Shown: in pieces, positions 1 to 7,999 of the stretch
How positions within the stretch are numbered: position 1 is the stretch's first letter
Layout of the letters: each line of letters starts with the position of its first letter
DNA from: Panacagrimonas sp965216805
Lineage (GTDB): Bacteria > Pseudomonadota > Gammaproteobacteria > Nevskiales > Nevskiaceae
Direction of reading: 5' to 3'
DNA: 64,000 nucleotides
Assembly: GCF_965216805.1 (NCBI RefSeq)
Contig: NZ_CBDCGN010000002.1
Coordinates: 310,001 to 374,000, forward strand
Notes under the pieces: model-generated
Told to the model about the DNA's origin: nothing
The model's input: the letters and a program-made list of their open reading frames with translations, nothing else
The model's database searches: none
Translations under genes and position numbers: made by a program

Positions 1-1080
1 GTGCAGCAGCGGCCAGAACGCTTCCTTGGAAAAGGTCTTGTAGAAGATGTCGACGTCAGATTTGCTCAGCGCCACACGCGCCGCCACCACATTGGGGTAG
101 CGCTCCACGTCCACCGGCGTGTGGGTTTCGAATTCGCCGCCGCGCTTGGCATCGTGGACCGACCACGCCACCCAGGTGCCGCGCTGGTCCTTGCTGCGGC
201 CATCGGCGAAGAAGCTCATCAGGGTCGGGATGATGCCGTTGGGCGAGGTGTGGCGGCGCCGCACCGTCTTGCCGTCCACCACCGCCTCTTCGTAGGGCAG
301 GCGGTGATAGACCATGACCAGGTCCGACGTGCCGGACTCGCGGATCGGGTCGCCGTGCAGCGAGAAGCCTTCTGGCCCGATAAATCCGAAATGCGTCATC
401 GCGTCCAGAATGCCGGCGCAGCCGATCTGCTCGGCATGCAGCACCTGGGGCAGATCGCGCGTGCGCTGCAACAGCTCTGCCTCCGAGCCGCCGACGCACA
501 CGCCCTTGAAGCCGTGCTCGTACATCGGCAGATCGTTGAGCGTATCGCCGGCCACCAGCACCTGATCCAGGCCGATGTCGACCAGCTCCGCCAGGTGTTT
601 GAGGCTGGAACCCTTGTTGACGCCCCGCGGCAGCACGTCCAGATACAGGCTGGCCGAATACAGCAGCTCGCAGTCCAGCGCCGCCGCGGCCTGCACCATG
701 GCATCGGTGATGACGCCGTCTTCGCAGAAATACGAACAACGCCGTTGCTGCGGCGTGGCCTGCCGGTGCAGACTGGGAAATCCGGAAAACGCCGCGCTCA
801 CCGCCTGCTCGCCGGGCCACAGCGCATCCAGGCGATTCTGCAGTGGCTGGATCGGCTGCAGCGTGTGACCGTCGACCACGGTGGCGCCGACGTCGCAGAC
901 GATGTAATCCGGCTGCGGCAGTTGCGGGTCTGCCAGCAGCGGGATGACCGATTCCAGCCCGCGTCCGGTGACGTAGGCCAGGCGAATGTCCGGGTGGCGC
1001 GCGATCAGGCGATAGAGCTGCTGGCGCGCTTCGGCGCTGCCGGCGAGAAAGGTTCCATCCAGATCGGTGGCAAGCAGCAT
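1..1080 (-). CDS. ggpPS: Glucosylglycerol-phosphate phosphatase/synthase fusion (3' end outside window)
   Basis: Reads leftward and runs off the window, so only the first 360 codons are visible. The N-terminal ~245 residues are a HAD phosphatase: DLDGTF at residues 6-11 (nucleophile D6, acid D8) and a GDTLND motif IV. A retaining GT20-type synthase then starts (LVMVYHRLPYEEAVVDGK, HTSPNGIIPTLMSFF, FYKTFSKEAFWPLLH), resembling cyanobacterial GgpS. Family knowledge: such fusions make glucosylglycerol, a compatible solute, from ADP-glucose and glycerol-3-phosphate. I chose the ATG at 1080 because a GGAG lies seven bases upstream; an in-frame ATG at 1086 is too close to it. A promoter-like sequence lies at 1147-1176. 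The assignment is by motif similarity and the synthase C-terminus is not seen. Confidence 0.85.
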   Translation of the reverse strand, partial: MLLATDLDGTFLAGSAEARQQLYRLIARHPDIRLAYVTGRGLESVIPLLADPQLPQPDYIVCDVGATVVDGHTLQPIQPLQNRLDALWPGEQAVSAAFSGFPSLHRQATPQQRRCSYFCEDGVITDAMVQAAAALDCELLYSASLYLDVLPRGVNKGSSLKHLAELVDIGLDQVLVAGDTLNDLPMYEHGFKGVCVGGSEAELLQRTRDLPQVLHAEQIGCAGILDAMTHFGFIGPEGFSLHGDPIRESGTSDLVMVYHRLPYEEAVVDGKTVRRRHTSPNGIIPTLMSFFADGRSKDQRGTWVAWSVHDAKRGGEFETHTPVDVERYPNVVAARVALSKSDVDIFYKTFSKEAFWPLLH

Positions 1081-1146
1081 GCGCATTCTCCATTAGCTAG
1101 CGAGGATGACGCCGAATGCGCACAGCACAAACGACCCCAAAGCGAA

Positions 1147-1176
1147 ATTGTAGCTTTTTAAGCGCGATTCGATCAA
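1147..1176 (-). promoter_or_regulatory. Candidate sigma-70 promoter for ggpPS
   Basis: On the minus strand TTGATC (1171-1176) and TACAAT (1147-1152) are separated by 18 bases, inside a locally AT-rich stretch (about 1140-1210) unlike the GC-rich surroundings. It faces ggpPS about 65 bases away. Sequence match only. Confidence 0.45.
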
Positions 1177-1236
1177 ATAACTCAACATTTACCGAACTAT
1201 TACAAATAGCGGGTATTACGGCGCTGCCGCCAATGC

Positions 1237-2415
1237 CTAGAGCTCGAACAGCGCCGCCGCCCCCATGCCGCCGCCGACGCACATGGTCGCCACCACGTAA
1301 CGCGCGCCGCGGCGACGGCCCTCGATCAGCGCATGACCGGCCAGCCGCGCGCCGCTCATGCCGAACGGATGGCCGATGCTGATGGCGCCGCCGTTGACGT
1401 TGAGACGCTCGTTGGGAATGCCCAGCCGGTCGCGGCAGTACACCACCTGCACCGCGAACGCCTCATTGAGCTCCCACAGGTCGATGTCCTGCACCTTCAG
1501 GCCATGGCGGGCCAGCAGCTTGGGTACAGCAAATACCGGGCCGATGCCCATCTCGTCGGGCTCGCAGCCAGCCACCGCCCAGCCGCGGAAGCGCCCCAGC
1601 ACCGGCAGGCCGCGCCGCTGCGCCAGACCGGCGTTCATCAGCACGCAGGCGCTGGAGCCGTCGGACAATTGGCTGGCGTTGCCGGCGGTGATGAACTGTT
1701 CGGGGCCGGACACCGGCTGCAGCTTGGCCAGCGCCTCCAGCCGCGTGTCGGGACGGTTGCCCTCGTCGCGCGCCAGATGCACGGCCTCTTCGCCGATCGC
1801 CTGGCCTTCGCGGTCGAACACCTGCTTGATCGTGTCGATCGGCGCGATCTCGGCGTCGAAGCGCCCGGCGGCCTGCGCCGCGGCGGTGCGCTGCTGGCTC
1901 TGCAGCGCGTAGGCGTCTTGCGCCTCGCGGCTGACGCCGTAGCGCGCGGCCACGTTATCGGCGGTGCGGATCATCGGCCAGTACATTTCCGGCTTGTGCT
2001 GCAGCAACCAATCGTCCTTGAAGCGGTGACGATTGAGGTGCTTGGACACCAGCGACACCGACTCCACCCCGCCCGCCACCAGCACATCGGCTTCGCCGGT
2101 CATGATGCGGTGCGCGCACAACGCGATGGCGTTGAGGCCGGACGAACACTTGCGGTCGATGGTGGCGCCCGCCACCGTGACCGGCAGGCCGGCGCGGATC
2201 GCGCCCAGGCGCGCCACATTGGCGGCGGTGGTGCCTTCCTGCCAGCAGCAGCCCATCACCACATCTTCGACTTCGCTGGGTTCGATGCCCGCGCGCTGCA
2301 CCGCCGCGCCGATGCTGTGCGCCGCCAGCTCGGTGCCGCCGAGGTTGTTGAGTGCCCCCTTGAACGCACGGCCGATGCCGGTGCGCGCGGTGGAAACGAT
2401 CACGGCTTCGTTCAT
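1237..2415 (-). CDS. Thiolase (acetyl-CoA C-acyltransferase)
   Basis: A full-length thiolase of 392 residues that cleaves or condenses 3-ketoacyl-CoA. The nucleophilic cysteine C90 sits in DRKCSSGLNA. The C-terminal catalytic pair is H349 in GGAISIGHPFGMSGAR and C379 in TMCVGGGMG. It starts at ATG 2415 and diverges from the crotonase and SDR genes to its right. The group looks like a fatty-acid or acyl-CoA degradation set, but the substrate cannot be read from sequence. It is closest in style to broad FadA/AtoB-like acyltransferases, and I assign no symbol. Confidence 0.9.
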   Translation of the reverse strand: MNEAVIVSTARTGIGRAFKGALNNLGGTELAAHSIGAAVQRAGIEPSEVEDVVMGCCWQEGTTAANVARLGAIRAGLPVTVAGATIDRKCSSGLNAIALCAHRIMTGEADVLVAGGVESVSLVSKHLNRHRFKDDWLLQHKPEMYWPMIRTADNVAARYGVSREAQDAYALQSQQRTAAAQAAGRFDAEIAPIDTIKQVFDREGQAIGEEAVHLARDEGNRPDTRLEALAKLQPVSGPEQFITAGNASQLSDGSSACVLMNAGLAQRRGLPVLGRFRGWAVAGCEPDEMGIGPVFAVPKLLARHGLKVQDIDLWELNEAFAVQVVYCRDRLGIPNERLNVNGGAISIGHPFGMSGARLAGHALIEGRRRGARYVVATMCVGGGMGAAALFEL

Positions 2416-2566
2416 GTCCGGGTTCCTCGATTTTCGATGTGCCAGTGTTGTGATCGCATGGAACGACCGGCTCGCCGCTGGCGAATTTCAGCGCCCGCGT
2501 GGAAGCCGGTGCGGATAATCAGCGGATAATCGCCAGCCTTCACGTCCCGATGCCCGAGCGCAAATC

Positions 2567-3388
2567 ATGACCCAAACCCCATCACCTTCGCCTTTCGTGC
2601 TGTGCACTCGTGAAGGGCGCATCGCCACGATCAGCTTCAACAGCCCGCAGACGCGCAATGCCATCGGCACCCTGCAGGACTGCGAGGACATCCTCGCCGC
2701 GCTGGAGCAGGTCAGTGCCGATCCACAGGTGAGCTGCCTGATTCTGACCGGCGTGGGCAGCGCGTTTTCGGCCGGCGGCAATCTCAAGAGCATGAAGACG
2801 CGCAGCGGCATCGGCCGGCTGGACGCACCGGTGGACACGCGTGCCAACTACCGGCGCGGCGTGCAGCGCGTGATTCGCGCGCTGTGGGATTGCGAACTGC
2901 CGATGATCGCGGCCATCAATGGCCACGCCATCGGCCTGGGCCTGGATCTGGCCTGCACCTGCGATCTGCGCATTGCCGCCGACAGCGCCAGGTTCGCATC
3001 GAGCTTCATCAAGATGGGCCTGATCCCCGGTGATGGCGGCGCCTGGATCCTGCCGCGCGCCATCGGCCTGGCGCGGGCCTCCGAGATGATCCTCACCGGC
3101 GACACCTTCGACGCCGCGCGCATGCTGGAGTGGGGCCTGGTGTCGCAACTGGTGCCGGAAGCGCAACTGATGGACGCCGCCCGGCAACTCGCGCAGCGCA
3201 TCGTCGCCAATCCGGCCAAGAGTCTGCGTCTGGCCAAGCGGCTGCTGCGCGAAGGCCAGCAGCAGCGCCTGGGCGACGTGCTGGAACTGTCCGCCGCGCT
3301 GCAGGCCCTGGCCCACGAAACTGCCGACCACGCCGAGGCGGTGGACGCCTTTCTGGACAAGCGCCCGCCGCAGTTCAGCGGACTCTGA
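2567..3388 (+). CDS. Crotonase-family protein (enoyl-CoA hydratase/isomerase)
   Basis: A 273-residue crotonase fold with the oxyanion-hole loop AFSAGGNLKSM (about 67-76) and AINGHAIGLGLDLAC (about 116-130). The two glutamates of true enoyl-CoA hydratases are not conserved: the first position is D127 and the second aligns with F147 in SSFIKMG. The following GLIPGDGGAW resembles PaaG-type ring isomerases and other crotonases that use an aspartate. An isomerase or an aromatic-degradation role is therefore at least as likely as hydration. It is co-oriented with the SDR gene 72 bases downstream. Family is sure, reaction is not. Confidence 0.85.
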   Translation: MTQTPSPSPFVLCTREGRIATISFNSPQTRNAIGTLQDCEDILAALEQVSADPQVSCLILTGVGSAFSAGGNLKSMKTRSGIGRLDAPVDTRANYRRGVQRVIRALWDCELPMIAAINGHAIGLGLDLACTCDLRIAADSARFASSFIKMGLIPGDGGAWILPRAIGLARASEMILTGDTFDAARMLEWGLVSQLVPEAQLMDAARQLAQRIVANPAKSLRLAKRLLREGQQQRLGDVLELSAALQALAHETADHAEAVDAFLDKRPPQFSGL

Positions 3389-3460
3389 ATCCGCGTCCGC
3401 TGTCGTTGCGCCGCGCGGCGCGGCGACAATGACAGTCCCATCGAACCGGAGACCGCTGCC

Positions 3461-4240
3461 ATGAGCACCTACCCACAAACGCTGTTCGACCTCAGCGGTC
3501 GCAAGGCCCTGGTCACCGGCGCCTCGGGCGGACTGGGCGAACACTTCGCGCACACCCTGGCGCGCGCCGGCGCCGAGGTCGTGCTGGCCGCGCGGCGCGC
3601 CGACAAGCTGGAGGCCACGGTGCAGGCCATCCGCGCCGCCGGCGGCAAGGCCTGCGCGGTGGCCATGGACGTGGTGGATCGCGCCAGCGTGATCGATGCC
3701 CTGGACCGGGCCAACGAGCAGGTCGGCACCCTCGACATCCTGGTCAACAATGCCGGCGTGTCCGGCACCAAGCGGGCGCTGGACTACACCGACGAGGATT
3801 GGGACTGGGTGGTGAACACCAACCTCAAGGGTGCCTGGATCGTGGCGCAGGAAACCGCACGCCGACTGATCCAGGCCAAGCAGCCGGGCAGCCTGATCAA
3901 CATCACCTCCATCCTGGCCAGTCGCGTCACCGGCCTGCTCAGTCCGTACGCGGCGGCCAAGTCCGGCCTGCAGCAACTGACGCGCGCGCTGGCGCTGGAA
4001 TTTGCGCGCTACGACATCCGCGTCAACAGCATCGCACCCGGCTACTTCATCACCGAAATCAACCGCGAGCACCTGTCCGGCGCCGAGGGCGAAAAATTCA
4101 AGCAGCGCATACCCACGCGCCGCTTCGGCGAGTATGCGGACCTGGAGGGTCCGTTGCTGCTGCTGGCCTCGCCGGCCGGGCGTCACATGACCGGGTCCGA
4201 GATCGTGGTCGACGGTGGCCATCTGGTGAGCGCGCTCTAG
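3461..4240 (+). CDS. Short-chain dehydrogenase/reductase
   Basis: A classical 259-residue SDR. The cofactor loop is TGASGGLG (19-26), NNAG sits at 96-99, and the catalytic triad is S150, Y163 and K167 (YAAAK). The C-terminal TGSEIVVDGGH is typical of FabG-like and 3-hydroxyacyl-CoA-type SDRs. The ARR after the second strand suggests NADP(H) preference. The nearby thiolase and crotonase suggest oxidation or reduction of a CoA-linked or alcohol intermediate. The substrate is unknown. Confidence 0.9.
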   Translation: MSTYPQTLFDLSGRKALVTGASGGLGEHFAHTLARAGAEVVLAARRADKLEATVQAIRAAGGKACAVAMDVVDRASVIDALDRANEQVGTLDILVNNAGVSGTKRALDYTDEDWDWVVNTNLKGAWIVAQETARRLIQAKQPGSLINITSILASRVTGLLSPYAAAKSGLQQLTRALALEFARYDIRVNSIAPGYFITEINREHLSGAEGEKFKQRIPTRRFGEYADLEGPLLLLASPAGRHMTGSEIVVDGGHLVSAL

Positions 4241-4277
4241 GAGCCTGGGCTGCATCGCGACGCGAATCGCGCGACGG

Positions 4278-4342
4278 GTGAATTATTTTGATGCGCGTGG
4301 TCTGATCGTCTGTCTCGCTGTCCTGCCGATGGAGTAATTCAC
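4278..4342 (+). promoter_or_regulatory. Inverted repeat spanning the leader of the sugar dehydrogenase gene
   Basis: GTGAATTA at 4278-4285 and TAATTCAC at 4335-4342 are perfect inverted copies. The right arm lies between the GGAG ribosome-binding site and the ATG at 4344, so pairing of the arms would mask the start. Eight bases can match by chance, so the role is only a suggestion. Confidence 0.25.
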
Positions 4343-4343
4343 G

Positions 4344-5522
4344 ATGCGTGCGCGCCCCTTGCTGGTCCTTGGTCTGCTCATCGTCAGCGGCGTGGCGCTG
4401 TGGTTTTTCCAGCCCTGGTCGGATGACCGCAAACGCTTCTTCGTCAACGAATCCATCGCCGCCAGCGAACAGGACCTGTACGTCCAGGGCGAGCCCGGCT
4501 TCAAGACCGAGGTCGCCATCGAAGGGTTGGATGCGCCCTGGGACATCGCCTTCATCAGCGACACCAACGTGCTGGTTACCGAAAAGGCCGGGCGCCTGCT
4601 GCGCATCGACCTCGCCACCGGCAAGCAGCAGGCCGTGACCGGCGTGCCGGAAGTGGACGTGCACGGACAGGGCGGCCTGCACGCGGTGCTGCTGCACCCC
4701 GACTTCAAGCAGAACGGCTACGTGTACCTGAGCTACGCGCGCGAAAGCCCCGACGGCGGCTACACCACGCACTTCTCGCGTGGGCGCCTGCAAGGCACCG
4801 AGCTGAGCGACGTGCGCCTGCTGCTGCAGGCCAAGGCCGAGACCGGACGCGGACAGCATTTCGGCGGCGCCATGGCCTTCGACAACGATGGCTTTCTGTT
4901 CGTGTCCATCGGTGATCGCGGCGAGCGCGACGACGCTCAGAACCTGGAGCGTCACAACGGCAAGATCCTGCGCCTGACCGACGACGGCCGCGTGCCCGAG
5001 AGCAATCCTTTCCAGCTCAAGCACAACGCCCTGCCGGAGATCTGGAGCTACGGCCATCGCAATCCGCAGGGCATGGATTTCGATCGTGCCACCGGCAAGC
5101 TGTGGGCGGTGGAGCACGGTCCGCGCGGCGGTGACGAAGTGAATCTGGTAGAGCCCGGCGTCAACTACGGCTGGCCGGTCATCACCTACGGCAAGGAATA
5201 CGTGGGCGGCAGCATCGGTGAAGGCACCGCCAAGCAAGGCATGGCGCAACCGGTGCATTACTACGTGCCCAGCATCGCCACCGCCGGCATGGCCTATTAC
5301 CAGTCCGACCTGTTCCCGCAATGGAAGAACAGCGTGTTCGTCACCGCCCTGCGCGGCCACCTCAATCGCGTGCAACTCGACGCCGACAGCAAGTTCGTCG
5401 CGGAAGAACGCCTGCTGGCCGACCGCAACCTGCGCATGCGTGCCGTAAGAGTCAGCCCCAGCGGCGAAGTCTGGGTCGTCGCCGACGACGGCGTGGTGCT
5501 GCGCCTGCGCAAAGCCACGTAG
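4344..5522 (+). CDS. PQQ-dependent aldose sugar dehydrogenase, membrane anchored
   Basis: 392 residues with one hydrophobic N-terminal anchor or signal segment (about 5-22) followed by a six-bladed propeller domain. Family motifs are visible: SYGHRNPQGMDFD, EHGPRGGDEVN and VNYGWPVITYG, which supply PQQ, calcium and base-catalyst residues in soluble glucose dehydrogenase and YliI-type proteins. It would oxidise aldoses in the periplasm. The stop codon TAG is the first part of a REP-like palindrome (5519-5593), so the gene ends exactly at a repeat. The start ATG has a GGAG ten bases upstream. Confidence 0.9.
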   Translation: MRARPLLVLGLLIVSGVALWFFQPWSDDRKRFFVNESIAASEQDLYVQGEPGFKTEVAIEGLDAPWDIAFISDTNVLVTEKAGRLLRIDLATGKQQAVTGVPEVDVHGQGGLHAVLLHPDFKQNGYVYLSYARESPDGGYTTHFSRGRLQGTELSDVRLLLQAKAETGRGQHFGGAMAFDNDGFLFVSIGDRGERDDAQNLERHNGKILRLTDDGRVPESNPFQLKHNALPEIWSYGHRNPQGMDFDRATGKLWAVEHGPRGGDEVNLVEPGVNYGWPVITYGKEYVGGSIGEGTAKQGMAQPVHYYVPSIATAGMAYYQSDLFPQWKNSVFVTALRGHLNRVQLDADSKFVAEERLLADRNLRMRAVRVSPSGEVWVVADDGVVLRLRKAT

Positions 5523-5593
5523 CCCGGGCGCAACCCGGGTTGGCGACACCTGATCACCGCGCCGCGCAACAACCGACACAACCCCGGGCTACG
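5519..5593. repeat. REP-like palindromic pair (GTAGCCCGGG family)
   Basis: GTAGCCCGGGCGCAACCCGGG and the inverted CCCCGGGCTACG bracket a 40-base spacer, a BIME-like pair. The same family recurs at 15663-15776 and 16505-16577. The left member supplies the TAG stop of the sugar dehydrogenase gene. Confidence 0.75.
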
Positions 5594-5606
5594 TTATGTC
5601 GGCGGC

Positions 5607-6062
5607 TCAATGGCGGCCGGTATGGCCGAAACCGCCGGCACCGCGGTGGCTGGTCTCGAACTCGTTGACCAACTCGAACTCCGCGCGCACCACCGGCACG
5701 ATCACCAACTGCGCAATGCGCTCGCCGGGGTTGATCGTGAACGGGCTCTGCCCGCGGTTCCAGCACGACACCATCAGCTCGCCCTGGTAATCCGAATCGA
5801 TCAAGCCCACCAGGTTGCCCAGCACAATGCCGTGCTTATGGCCCAGGCCCGAGCGCGGCAGGATCACCGCCGCCATGCCCGGATCGGCAATATGGATGGC
5901 AATGCCGGTGCGCAGCAGCGTGGTCGCACCGGGCGCCAGCTCCTGCGGCGCCTCGAGCAGCGCGCGCAGGTCCATGCCGGCCGAACCGTCGGTGGCGTGG
6001 GCGGGCAGCGGCAGTTCGCGGCCCAGGCGCGGGTCAAGAATCTTGAGCTGAATTCGGGTCAT
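5607..6062 (-). CDS. dut: dUTP diphosphatase
   Basis: 151 residues, the same length as E. coli Dut. Trimeric dUTPase motifs in order: GSAGMDLRA, PRSGLGHKHGIVLGN, GLIDSDYQGEL, GERIAQLVI and the C-terminal RGAGGFGHTG P-loop-like arm. It hydrolyses dUTP to dUMP and pyrophosphate. I start at ATG 6062 (MTRIQLKILD) rather than an upstream in-frame start that adds 24 unrelated residues. In many gammaproteobacteria dut directly follows coaBC; here coaBC lies 11 kb away at 17160-18380 in the same orientation, with an accessory island between. Confidence 0.97.
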   Translation of the reverse strand: MTRIQLKILDPRLGRELPLPAHATDGSAGMDLRALLEAPQELAPGATTLLRTGIAIHIADPGMAAVILPRSGLGHKHGIVLGNLVGLIDSDYQGELMVSCWNRGQSPFTINPGERIAQLVIVPVVRAEFELVNEFETSHRGAGGFGHTGRH

Positions 6063-6240
6063 GTGAGCGGAGTCGGAGCAAGTGGAGGTTGCGAAGGCGG
6101 CGAGAACACCAGTGTAAATCGCCAACCGCGTCATGCCGCATCGAGTCGATTGCAGGCTGCCGCGAGCCGGGTCTGGAATAACCGAAGGTGCGCCTGAACT
6201 CCAACACCTGATCCTTGCTCGACCTCCGCTCCGTTACGCC

Positions 6241-7036
6241 GTTACGGTGACACGATATTACCGTTACGGTGACACGATATTAAATCCCTAAATTCCCCTG
6301 CCCGGGTCCGCTGTCCGCAGATCTTTTCGGTCCTCGACGTTGGCGCCGCACCAGTCGCCCGAGCCTGGTTTCTAGGGCCGCCAGGGCCTGATCGTCCATC
6401 AGCGGCCGACCGATGCCCTGAGCGTTGAGCAGCCTCTGCTCCGTCTCATGATCTGCCGGCAGGGCCAGAAAGCCCGCCACGTTGTCGATCCGATCCAGCA
6501 CCGGGCCCACCCGCACCAAGCCATCGTCCTGACCCGCCAGCAGGGCTCGCGTGCTCGCCCACGGCCAGGCATCCGCCCGCGTCACCAACTCCGCCTTCAC
6601 CGGATTCAATGCCACGTAGCGGATTGCCGCCAGCAGGTGCGCCTCATCCATCGCCACCGACCCGAAACGCGACTGGAACAGGTGGCCTGTCACGCGTGCC
6701 CGCGCATTGACGAAGGCCGTGTAGCGCCGATGGGTCTCGCCAACCGCTCGCGACAACCCCTCCTCCGTGCTTGGCACAAGAATCAGGTGCACGTGGTTGG
6801 GCATCAGGCAGTACGACCACACCTCCACGCCGCAGTCCTGGCATCGCGCCGCCAGCAGATCGCGGTAAAGCGCGTAATCCTGTTCGCCCTCAAAGATGCG
6901 CTGCCGCCGATTGCCGCGTTGGGTGACGTGGTGAGCGACGCCGGGAACGACGATGCGTGCGAATCGGGCCATGGGACTGGGAAGCTACGGAAAGGAAAGG
7001 GGCAGGAAGGGGGACAAGTTATCATGTCACCGTAAT
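6241..7036. mobile_element. Y1 (IS200-like/RAYT-type) transposon unit, autonomous
   Basis: The Y1 transposase gene is bracketed by related ends. On the left GTTACGGTGACACGAT occurs twice (6241-6256 and 6263-6278). On the right ATCATGTCACCGTAAT (7021-7036) is its inverted match at 14 of 16 positions, preceded by a GGGACAAGTT stretch. The same ends occur on short gene-less elements through 12033, suggesting this unit supplies transposase to them in trans. Whether the outer left end is at 6241 or 6263 cannot be decided. Confidence 0.7.
6280..6972 (-). CDS. Y1-family (IS200-like/REP-associated) transposase
   Basis: 230 residues. The HUH motif is H60-V-H62 in MPNHVHLI, and the catalytic tyrosine is Y119 in IRYVALNPVKAEL. 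GHLFQSRFGSVAMDEAHLL is the usual signature between them. It should nick and rejoin single-stranded DNA at hairpin-bearing ends. The start ATG 6972 gives MARFARIVVPGVAHHVTQRG, the typical N-terminus of this subgroup. It is distinct from the second, shorter RAYT at 19908-20390. Confidence 0.9.
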   Translation of the reverse strand: MARFARIVVPGVAHHVTQRGNRRQRIFEGEQDYALYRDLLAARCQDCGVEVWSYCLMPNHVHLILVPSTEEGLSRAVGETHRRYTAFVNARARVTGHLFQSRFGSVAMDEAHLLAAIRYVALNPVKAELVTRADAWPWASTRALLAGQDDGLVRVGPVLDRIDNVAGFLALPADHETEQRLLNAQGIGRPLMDDQALAALETRLGRLVRRQRRGPKRSADSGPGQGNLGI

Positions 7037-7073
7037 GCCGTAATGCCCCACCGTAGTGCCCGTAATGCCCAGG

Positions 7074-7403
7074 CTATTTCCTGCCGTAGGTGGCGTCGTG
7101 ATCCGGCGGAATGGCCAGCAGGCGTATGAAGTCGCCTTCGCGGTAGGCCACGGCACGGCGTGCCTGGGTGATGCGCAGGCTGTAGAGCGCAGCCGCGTTG
7201 GCTGGCGGCTCGATGCTGGCGATCTTCTCCCAGCGCAGACCCTTATCCCGATAAACCTGATGCCAGGTGAGCTGGCGCAGCTTGCCCAGCATGTCCAACG
7301 CCGCGTGACGTTCGGTCTTTTGCAGTGCGAACAGGTCGCGCTGGAAAACGGGATTGTTCAAGTCCAGCCGAACCGTGGCGTCGCGCTCAGTTGCGACCGT
7401 CAT
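7074..7403 (-). CDS. RelE/ParE-like toxin of a type II toxin-antitoxin pair
   Basis: 109 residues with the LTWHQVYRDKGLRWEKI ... YSLRITQARRAVAYREGDFIRLL pattern of RelE/ParE-fold toxins. Its 5' end overlaps the 3' end of the antitoxin gene by 17 bases, so the pair is surely co-transcribed and coupled. By family it would be an mRNA interferase or gyrase inhibitor, neutralised by the upstream partner. The exact subfamily and target are not visible. Confidence 0.7.
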   Translation of the reverse strand: MTVATERDATVRLDLNNPVFQRDLFALQKTERHAALDMLGKLRQLTWHQVYRDKGLRWEKIASIEPPANAAALYSLRITQARRAVAYREGDFIRLLAIPPDHDATYGRK

Positions 7404-7671
7404 CGCGCAGGCGCTTTAACAGAGCTTCGCTATCGTCGTCGCTAGCGGGGTGGGATTGCGCCCAGGTCAGCGCCTCACGCAGGCTCGCCGCCGTTTGCGG
7501 GTGGTGCAGCCAGCGCTCGTTGTCGGGAATCACCGTAGCGGTACGTACCAACCAGACCCCCGGCTCCTGTTCTTCCAGCAGCACTTGGCGCCCGGCGTAC
7601 TGCTTGCCGAGCGAAATGGTCCCGTTGGCGCCAACAACCTTCACAGCGGGCTGGCTTGCGAGTGCGGGCAT
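7387..7671 (-). CDS. Antitoxin partner of the 7074-7403 toxin
   Basis: 94 residues from ATG 7671, chosen because AGGAAGG sits a few bases upstream; an earlier in-frame start adds 28 residues with no support. The N-terminal half (ISLGKQYAGRQVLLEEQEPGVWLV) reads like a small swapped-hairpin DNA-binding domain. The C-terminus (ALTWAQSHPASDDDSEALLKRLRDDGRN) is acidic, as expected for toxin wrapping. A TATAGT hexamer lies about 30 bases upstream. It probably autorepresses the pair. Confidence 0.65.
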   Translation of the reverse strand: MPALASQPAVKVVGANGTISLGKQYAGRQVLLEEQEPGVWLVRTATVIPDNERWLHHPQTAASLREALTWAQSHPASDDDSEALLKRLRDDGRN

Positions 7672-7751
7672 GGCGACCTTCCTGATACCAAAATACAAAG
7701 GCACTATAGCACCAAGATCAGGATCCGTTTTCGTTGGCGTCGCCGACCTGA

Positions 7752-7999
7752 TCACCCCTCGCGCAGACGACCCTCCACATACTTGTGGAGAATGCTCGCC
7801 ACCAGCGTCTGGTACGGAATGCCCTCGGTCAGCGGCTTTTTCTGCAAGCCGCGGAGATCCTTTGACGGCAATCGGATATTGATCCGCGCATCTTTACGGA
7901 ACATCGCTTCTGCGTATTCCTGATGCCGCTGCTGGGGTCCGCGCGCCGTCGGCAGCGCGCTTGACCTCGCCCGTCTCGAACGCCTCCAGGATTTCAGCA
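7752..7999 (-). pseudogene. Broken CopG/RHH-type antitoxin, 5' end cut by a mobile element
   Basis: The last 50 codons (ATG 7904 to stop 7752) read FRKDARINIRLPSKDLRGLQ ... IPYQTLVASILHKYVEGRL, the conserved C-terminal half of a CopG-like antitoxin family. Upstream, ILEAFETGEVKRA matches the family N-terminus but lies in a different frame, so there is a frameshift. The sequence then ends exactly where the element at 8000 begins. No toxin partner is present. The in-frame ATG could still yield a 50-residue product, but I regard it as a remnant. Confidence 0.6.

Noticed and set aside
1..1161. Long open frames on the plus strand and in a second minus frame opposite ggpPS
   Set aside because: They are shadows of the GC-rich ggpPS gene; only the frame giving DLDGTF and the GT20 motifs has family signatures.
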